Assembly: GCA_023457035.1 (NCBI GenBank)
Contig: JAEWNN010000159.1
Span: 1 to 19,153, forward strand
Origin: Verrucomicrobiota bacterium
Lineage (GTDB): Bacteria > Verrucomicrobiota > Verrucomicrobiia > Opitutales > Opitutaceae
Length of the DNA: 19,153 nucleotides
Direction of reading: 5' to 3'
Shown here: positions 15,573 through 19,153 of the stretch, piece by piece
Layout: every line of letters starts with the position of its first letter
Numbering within the stretch: position 1 is the stretch's first letter
Program-made: the position numbers and the translations under genes
The notes under the pieces: generated by a model
What the model was told of the DNA's origin: nothing
Seen by the model: the letters and a program-made list of their open reading frames with translations, nothing else
The model's database searches: none

Positions 15573-15638
15573 GATCCCACGGATGAACACGGATCATCCA
15601 GCGGCCATCCGTGCCCATCCGTGTGATCCGTGGTCATC
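15573..15638. repeat. ATCCGTG-type imperfect palindrome
   Basis: The left arm (15573-15595) contains CCACGGAT and CACGGAT. The right arm (15616-15638) contains ATCCGTG and ATCCGTGG. Eight plus seven base pairs form, interrupted by a 3/2 internal loop, with a 20-base terminal loop holding a further ATCCGTG unit. It is probably a small intergenic repeat able to fold as RNA. No terminator T-tract is seen. Confidence 0.6.
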
Positions 15639-15746
15639 AGCCGCTCCAACGACTCAGCCATGGTGCTTCTCCGCAAGGCCGCGCCCCGGCGCGCGTCCAC
15701 GCTGAGTTCCAGATTCTCCGAGTCGGCACCCGCTCATCGCGGGCGG

Positions 15747-15771
15747 TCGCTGCGCTCACGCGCAGCGCTAC
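15747..15771. repeat. GC-rich palindromic repeat, copy 2
   Basis: CGCTGCGC (15748-15755) and GCGCAGCG (15760-15767) are perfect reverse complements around a TCAC loop, followed by CTAC. It is a direct repeat of 15431-15455 and lies about 80 bases before sixA. Confidence 0.6.
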
Positions 15772-15851
15772 AGGGCGTCGGGCGGGGTGGTTTGTTGCGC
15801 TGCATTCTGCGGGTTCTTCGCTACCTTCTGGCGCATCTCCGTCCTCCTCCG

Positions 15852-16325
15852 ATGAAGCTCTACCTCGTCCGCCACGCCCACGCCCTGTCCGATGCCGAGG
15901 ATCCCGCACGGCCGCTCAGCCCGAAGGGGCGCGAGGTGGCGCTGGCGATGGGGCGCTGGCTGGGCCGGCACGCCAAGCCGGCGGTGCTCGAGCTCTGGCA
16001 CAGCCCGTTGGTGCGGGCCCGGGAGACGGCGGAGCTGTTCGCCGAGAGCGCCCACCTGAAGGCACCGCTGCGCGAAGTCGCGGGACTGTTGCCGGAGGAT
16101 CCGCCCGCCCCAATGGCCGCGGCGCTGGCGCGTCATGGCGACTCGGTGATGATCGTGGGACACGAGCCGCTCCTCTCCTCGCTCGCCGGCCAGCTCCTCG
16201 GCCTGGGCAACGGCGGGGTCGAGTTCCAGAAGGGCGCGGTGCTCTGCCTCGAGCGCGGCCCGCGCGGCACGCCGTGGACGCTCGCCTGGCACGTGAGCCC
16301 GACAATCGTGGTCGGCGACGAGTAG
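15852..16325 (+). CDS. sixA: Phosphohistidine phosphatase SixA (histidine phosphatase superfamily)
   Basis: This 157-aa cytoplasmic enzyme belongs to the RHG-type histidine phosphatase superfamily. The N-terminal catalytic motif is VRHAHA with R7 and H8 (H8 the phospho-acceptor), followed by LSPKGREVA (22-30). The second conserved Arg is in the SPLVRARETAE segment (51-61), and the second His is H104 in IVGHEPLLS. The short length without an inserted cap and the LSPKG and GHEP blocks fit SixA, which removes phosphate from histidines of phosphorelay HPt domains or PTS-type proteins. It is an isolated gene surrounded by intergenic repeats on both sides. No histidine kinase gene is adjacent, so its partner is unknown; the operon kinase at 5972 has no HPt domain. 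The ATG at 15852 starts directly at the beta strand, as usual for the family. Confidence 0.92.
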   Translation: MKLYLVRHAHALSDAEDPARPLSPKGREVALAMGRWLGRHAKPAVLELWHSPLVRARETAELFAESAHLKAPLREVAGLLPEDPPAPMAAALARHGDSVMIVGHEPLLSSLAGQLLGLGNGGVEFQKGAVLCLERGPRGTPWTLAWHVSPTIVVGDE

Positions 16326-16330
16326 GGGAC

Positions 16331-16365
16331 GGTAGCCAGTAGCCGGTTTCCGGTAGGCGGTAGGC
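16331..16365. repeat. GGTAGCC/GGTAGGC heptad repeat after sixA
   Basis: GGTAGCC (16331-16337), AGTAGCC (16338-16344), GGTAGGC (16352-16358) and GGTAGGC (16359-16365) form a degenerate heptad run starting five bases after the sixA stop. Confidence 0.55.
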
Positions 16366-16450
16366 GACGGACGGTGCGGGCGGGCGCGGCGTAGGGGGAT
16401 TTCCGGGATTCATCGGCGTCCATCCGCGTTTAGCAGCGGTTCCACCTCTC

Positions 16451-16488
16451 CGCGGCTTGGACCGGTTTCCGGATTCGCGCTCAAGCAC
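16451..16488. repeat. 38-bp interspersed element, copy 2 (downstream of sixA)
   Basis: Diverged direct copy of 15516-15553, with the same length and orientation and about 30 of 38 bases identical. The bases just before it (16409-16436, containing TCCATCCGCG) resemble the ATCCGTG units that lie next to copy 1. Confidence 0.6.
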
Positions 16489-16560
16489 CAGAGTCTCCGC
16501 GCGGCGGCGTGGCTTTCCGGTCTTGGCGGCGACCGGTGTCCGCCACGAGGATCGCGGACG

Positions 16561-17457
16561 ATGCGAATCTTCCTCACCGGCGCCTCGGGGCTGCTCGGCG
16601 GCAATTTCGCCGCGGTGGCGGCGCGCGCCGGCCACGAGGTGCTCGGCGTCGTGGGCTCGTGGAGCGGCGCGCCGATCGCGGGGCTGACGCGGCAGCTCCG
16701 CCTCGACCTCACCGATCTCGGGGCGCTCGCGGCGGCGGTGCGGGCGGCCCGCCCGGAGGCGATCGTGAACGGCGCGGCGCTCGCGGAACCGGCGCAGTGC
16801 GACCGCGAACCGGACCGCGCGGCGGCGCTCAACGTGGCACTGCCGCGGCGGCTGGCGGAACTCGCGACCGAGCTCGGCGTGCGACTCGTGCACATCTCCA
16901 GCGAGCAGGTGTTCGACGGCACCCGCGCGCCCTACGGCGTGCACGACCCGGTGGCGCCGCTTACGCTCTACGGTCGCCAGAAGGCGGAGTCAGAGCGCGC
17001 GGTGCGGGTGGCCGCGCCGGACCGCGCGGCGGTGGTGCGCGTGCCGCTGCTGCTGGGCCACAGCCCGTCCGGCCGGCGCAGCGTGCACGAACGGCTGCTG
17101 CGCGACTGGGCCGAGAGGCGCCCGACGCGCCTCTTCACCGACGAGATCCGGCAGGTGTGCATGGCCGACAACCTCGCCGCGGCGCTGCTGGAGCTATGCG
17201 TCCCCGCGGCGGCCGCCGGCGTGCTGCACTGGGCGGGCGCGGAACCGGTTTCCCGTTACGAGCTGGGCCGGGCGCTGGCGCACCGCCTCGGGTTCGACCC
17301 CGCGCGGCTGATCGTGCCCGCGCAGCTCGCGGGCACGCCGCTGGCGGCCACGCGGCAGCGCGACCTCTCACTGGACCTGCGGCCGCTGAGCGAGGCGCTG
17401 CGGACCAGGCCCGAACCGCTCGCCGTGCAGCTGGCGCGCCTGGCCGGCGGCCGGTAG
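16561..17457 (+). CDS. RmlD-like NAD(P)-dependent sugar-nucleotide reductase (extended SDR)
   Basis: This 298-aa protein is an extended short-chain dehydrogenase of the RmlD_sub_bind group. The Rossmann motif GASGLLG is at 7-13. It also shows DLTD (49-52), the NGAAL segment (70-74) and ISSEQVFDG (112-120, typical of RmlD), and the catalytic pair Y137-x3-K141 (LYGRQKAE). Family members reduce dTDP-4-dehydrorhamnose, or serve as the regulatory MAT2B-type subunit. No rmlA, rmlB or rmlC lies nearby, so the substrate is unassigned. A GAGGA (16547-16551) lies 9 bases before the ATG, one of the few Shine-Dalgarno-like sites in the window. It is followed by a bulged hairpin at 17504-17526. Confidence 0.88.
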   Translation: MRIFLTGASGLLGGNFAAVAARAGHEVLGVVGSWSGAPIAGLTRQLRLDLTDLGALAAAVRAARPEAIVNGAALAEPAQCDREPDRAAALNVALPRRLAELATELGVRLVHISSEQVFDGTRAPYGVHDPVAPLTLYGRQKAESERAVRVAAPDRAAVVRVPLLLGHSPSGRRSVHERLLRDWAERRPTRLFTDEIRQVCMADNLAAALLELCVPAAAAGVLHWAGAEPVSRYELGRALAHRLGFDPARLIVPAQLAGTPLAATRQRDLSLDLRPLSEALRTRPEPLAVQLARLAGGR

Positions 17458-17503
17458 CCGGCGCGGGGTGGCGCGGAGCGCGGGTGCGCCTCGGTCCGGT
17501 CGT

Positions 17504-17526
17504 GGGGCGGGCCTTCAGGCCGCCCC
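17504..17526. terminator. Hairpin between convergent genes
   Basis: GGGGCGG (17504-17510) pairs with CCGCCCC (17520-17526), and CC (17512-17513) pairs with GG (17518-17519), around a TTCA loop with one bulged G. It lies 46 bases after the reductase stop and 84 beyond the stop of the opposing small membrane gene, so it may serve both. On the plus strand a pyrimidine-rich stretch follows, not a clean T-tract. Confidence 0.5.
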
Positions 17527-17610
17527 GATTCCTCTCCTTCCGCTCGAGCCCAAACCCTCCGAATCCCCCGGATGGCCAATCGACGTCACTGCGCGGACGC
17601 AGGAGATCGT

Positions 17611-17961
17611 TCAGAGTCCCTCCGATTGTTTGGCGAGACCACGGATCAGGCGGTCAAACAGACCATGCAGCCCCAATGACAGAATCAGCCCGATCGCGCC
17701 ACCGATCCAGGCACGGGTCGACTCCAGGAACTGTTCGATCACGCAGTACCCGACCAGAAGCCCGAGAGACATCACGAATCCGGACATCGTCCGTCTGCGA
17801 ACGTGGTCCCGCTTGATGGTGTCGATGAAAAGCACCACGGGGAACACGGTGAAAAAGAAGAGCACTCCGTATTCCGGACCAAACTGCCTGGCCGTGACCG
17901 AGAGGCCCAGGAACCCCCACCCGGCCAGCCACAGCAGCAGCAGTATGCGGTTCCAGTTCAT
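17611..17961 (-). CDS. Small integral membrane protein of unknown function
   Basis: I do not recognise this 116-aa protein. Hydrophobic segments are about 5-22 (RILLLLWLAGWGFLGLSV), 31-48 (YGVLFFFTVFPVVLFIDT), 61-78 and 86-104, consistent with four membrane helices. A basic loop (50-58, KRDHVRRRT) probably faces the cytoplasm. I chose the ATG at 17961 because it starts directly before the first helix; 20 open codons upstream are Arg-rich and not membrane-like. My hand count gives about 59% GC for the gene, clearly lower than its neighbours, with more A and T at third positions. This hints at transfer or relaxed selection. It faces the reductase gene and lies 74 bases after the SGNH hydrolase start-to-stop unit, but no operon is implied. 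Confidence 0.72.
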   Translation of the reverse strand: MNWNRILLLLWLAGWGFLGLSVTARQFGPEYGVLFFFTVFPVVLFIDTIKRDHVRRRTMSGFVMSLGLLVGYCVIEQFLESTRAWIGGAIGLILSLGLHGLFDRLIRGLAKQSEGL

Positions 17962-18034
17962 GCGATGAGTCTCGGGGCACCCGCGCCTAACGCGAGCCGC
18001 CCGAAAACCCCGGGCTCGCACCCGGGTCTTTCGT

Positions 18035-18844
18035 TCACTTCTTGTTCAGCGCGCTCGGGTCACCGGTGGGCGGGGGCGCGAAGTCCTCGGCGGCGGGCTC
18101 GCCGAGCAGCTCGGTGAGCACCGGCTTGAGCGCGTTCGCCCAGATCTCGTAGCCCTTCACGCTGAGGTGCAGGTTGTCCACCGTCATGCCCGCGAAGAGC
18201 GTGCCGTCCTGGTCCGCGAGCCGGTCGTTGATGTTGAGGAAACGGATCCGCTTCCCGTCGGCGAACGGCGCGATGCGCGCGTTCACCTCGGCCACGATCC
18301 GGTTCGACTCCGGGTTGTCGTTGCGCGGGAAGATTGCCATCAGGACGATCGTCGCCTGCGGCGCCTTGGCCTGCAGGGTGTCGAGCAGCGCGCGGATGCC
18401 CTCGACGGTGTCGTCGGCCGCGCCGGGCAGGGGCTTGTCGCCGATGTTGTTGGTGCCGCCGAGCAGCACGATCACCTTGGGGCTCAGGCCCTCGAACTCG
18501 CCGTTCTGCAGGCGCCAGAGCATCTGGTGGGTCGAGTCGCCGCCCCAGCCGAAGTTGCCGGCGTTCCAGCCGTGGAAGTTCTGCTTCCAGTGGGCGAGAA
18601 ACTCGGGGTAGTCGAGCGCGCCCCAGCGGCGGGTGATGGAGTCGCCGAGAAAATACACGTCGATCTGCCCCTGCTTGGCCTTCTCGACGAGCTGCTGGTG
18701 GCCGATGCGGCCGTTCTCGTTCCACGGCGGCAGGGGCTCATGGTTCACACCGGGATTCACGCCCGAGGCGCAAGCGCCGGCCGTCAGCCCGAGCAGGCAG
18801 ATCCAGGAACGTGTTTTCAGAAAGCGGAGGTTGAGGATAGGCAT
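18035..18844 (-). CDS. SGNH/GDSL-family esterase, probable lipoprotein
   Basis: This 269-aa protein belongs to the SGNH hydrolase superfamily (lipase or acetyl-esterase fold). The four blocks are visible: S69 in VYFLGDSITRRWG, G102 in FGWGGDST, N132 in LLGGTNNIG, and D223-x2-H226 in VDNLHLSVKGYEIW. Overall order and spacing resemble the platelet-activating-factor acetylhydrolase beta/gamma type found in many bacterial carbohydrate esterases. The N-terminus (LRFLKTRSWICLLGLTAGAC) looks like a signal peptide with a possible lipobox ending at C25, so the enzyme may be anchored in the envelope. I chose the ATG at 18844 because it gives this signal; 54 open codons further upstream are not signal-like. 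Substrate is unknown; deacetylation of glycans or cleavage of short acyl esters is plausible. Confidence 0.9.
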   Translation of the reverse strand: MPILNLRFLKTRSWICLLGLTAGACASGVNPGVNHEPLPPWNENGRIGHQQLVEKAKQGQIDVYFLGDSITRRWGALDYPEFLAHWKQNFHGWNAGNFGWGGDSTHQMLWRLQNGEFEGLSPKVIVLLGGTNNIGDKPLPGAADDTVEGIRALLDTLQAKAPQATIVLMAIFPRNDNPESNRIVAEVNARIAPFADGKRIRFLNINDRLADQDGTLFAGMTVDNLHLSVKGYEIWANALKPVLTELLGEPAAEDFAPPPTGDPSALNKK

Positions 18845-19030
18845 GGCGGTAATGGGTTGGGCGCACCCGGAACGGGGCAAGGGCCGCCACCAGCGGGCGG
18901 TGGCGATGAAGGCCCGGACTTTGGCCGGCGTGGGCCGCCATGGCGAGACAATGCCCCTGTCGACGTACACCATCCGGCCACGGTGGAACGGGCATCGACT
19001 CCGCACGGTCCCACCGCCACATTCCGCCCC

Positions 19031-19153
19031 GTGCTCGGACCTCGCACACTCGCCGCCGCGCTCCTCCCGCTCGCCTGCGCCCTCGCGCTGCGCGCCGGCG
19101 AGCCCACGCCCGCGGCCGTGTCGCCGGCGGCCCCGCCACCCGCCCCCCGGAAC
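19031..19153 (+). CDS. Start of a probable exported protein, cut by window edge
   Basis: From a GTG at 19031 the plus strand encodes 41 residues to the window edge with no stop. They read as a signal peptide (LGPRTLAAALLPLACALALRAGE, likely cleavage after LRA, or a lipoprotein cysteine at position 16) followed by a Pro/Ala-rich stretch. Codons have G or C at almost every third position, unlike the preceding 100 bases. No in-frame ATG lies upstream nearby, so GTG is the best start. It is divergent from the SGNH hydrolase. Function cannot be inferred. Confidence 0.5.
   Translation, partial: MLGPRTLAAALLPLACALALRAGEPTPAAVSPAAPPPAPRN

Larger units (their letters stand above)
15344..15851. other. 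508-base gene-free, repeat-rich region between pdxH and sixA
   Basis: No convincing gene is present on either strand. The codon usage bias of the flanking genes is absent and the base composition is more mixed. The open frames here (for example minus 15452-15700) translate to repeat-like text such as TTDHTDGHGWP. The region contains four distinct repeat types, listed separately: a GACGGAGG short-period run, two copies of a GC-rich palindrome, one copy of a 38-bp element also found after sixA, and an ATCCGTG palindrome. Confidence 0.7.

Noticed and set aside
15452..15700. 82-codon minus-strand open frame and overlapping small plus-strand frames upstream of sixA
   Set aside because: They consist of intergenic repeat units, lack codon bias, and conflict with each other.
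16561..17457. Naming the SDR gene rmlD/rfbD outright
   Set aside because: The motif set fits the RmlD-like group, but there is no rhamnose pathway neighbour and the group includes other reductases and MAT2B-type subunits.
1..19153. tRNA, rRNA, CRISPR array, insertion sequence or prophage
   Set aside because: No cloverleaf-like sequence, evenly spaced identical repeats, transposase motif or phage gene was seen on reading either strand. A covariance-model search would be needed to exclude small RNAs.

Overview
The window is a high-GC bacterial chromosome segment. Most genes use G or C at nearly every third codon position, and most have no clear Shine-Dalgarno sequence. The gene content is Gram-negative (periplasmic and lipoprotein signal peptides, cydAB, sixA). 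The gaps between genes hold short-period, partly palindromic repeats of a kind I associate with Verrucomicrobiota, especially Opitutaceae. That placement is an inference from style and gene content, not from a marker gene. I saw no rRNA, tRNA, CRISPR array, transposase or phage gene.

Layout. Positions 1-2319 (minus) carry cydA and the 5' two-thirds or so of cydB, a cytochrome bd quinol oxidase. The two genes are separated by an unusually long spacer of about 194 bases filled with repeats. A divergent intergenic region (2320-2548) contains a perfect 10+10 bp inverted repeat. It leads into a tightly packed plus-strand operon (2549-7405): a PAP2 phosphatase, an LTA-synthase/phosphoglycerol-transferase-like membrane sulfatase-fold enzyme, an OmpR-family response regulator and a sensor histidine kinase. 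The last three are joined by 4-base ATGA overlaps. The arrangement recalls eptA-basR-basS (pmrCAB) and suggests a self-contained envelope-modification and signalling unit.

Positions 7532-13242 hold three unrecognised or weakly recognised exported proteins: a 750-aa TPR/helical protein with a beta-rich tail (plus), a convergent 647-aa protein (minus), and a 399-aa LolA/DUF4412-like protein (minus) followed by a strong hairpin. Then come rsgA (minus, circularly permuted GTPase for 30S maturation) and, divergent from it, pdxH (pyridoxamine 5'-phosphate oxidase).

Positions 15344-16560 contain sixA (phosphohistidine phosphatase) embedded in repeat-rich DNA. Two diverged copies of one 38-bp element lie in the same orientation on either side of the gene. 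The right end holds an RmlD-like SDR reductase (plus), a small lower-GC membrane protein (minus), an SGNH/GDSL lipoprotein esterase (minus) and the first 41 codons of a probable exported protein (plus) cut by the window edge.

The most interesting items are the PAP2/LtaS-like/two-component operon, the operator-like palindrome between it and cydAB, and the intergenic repeat family, which appears to have supplied the C-terminal codons of cydA and which brackets sixA.
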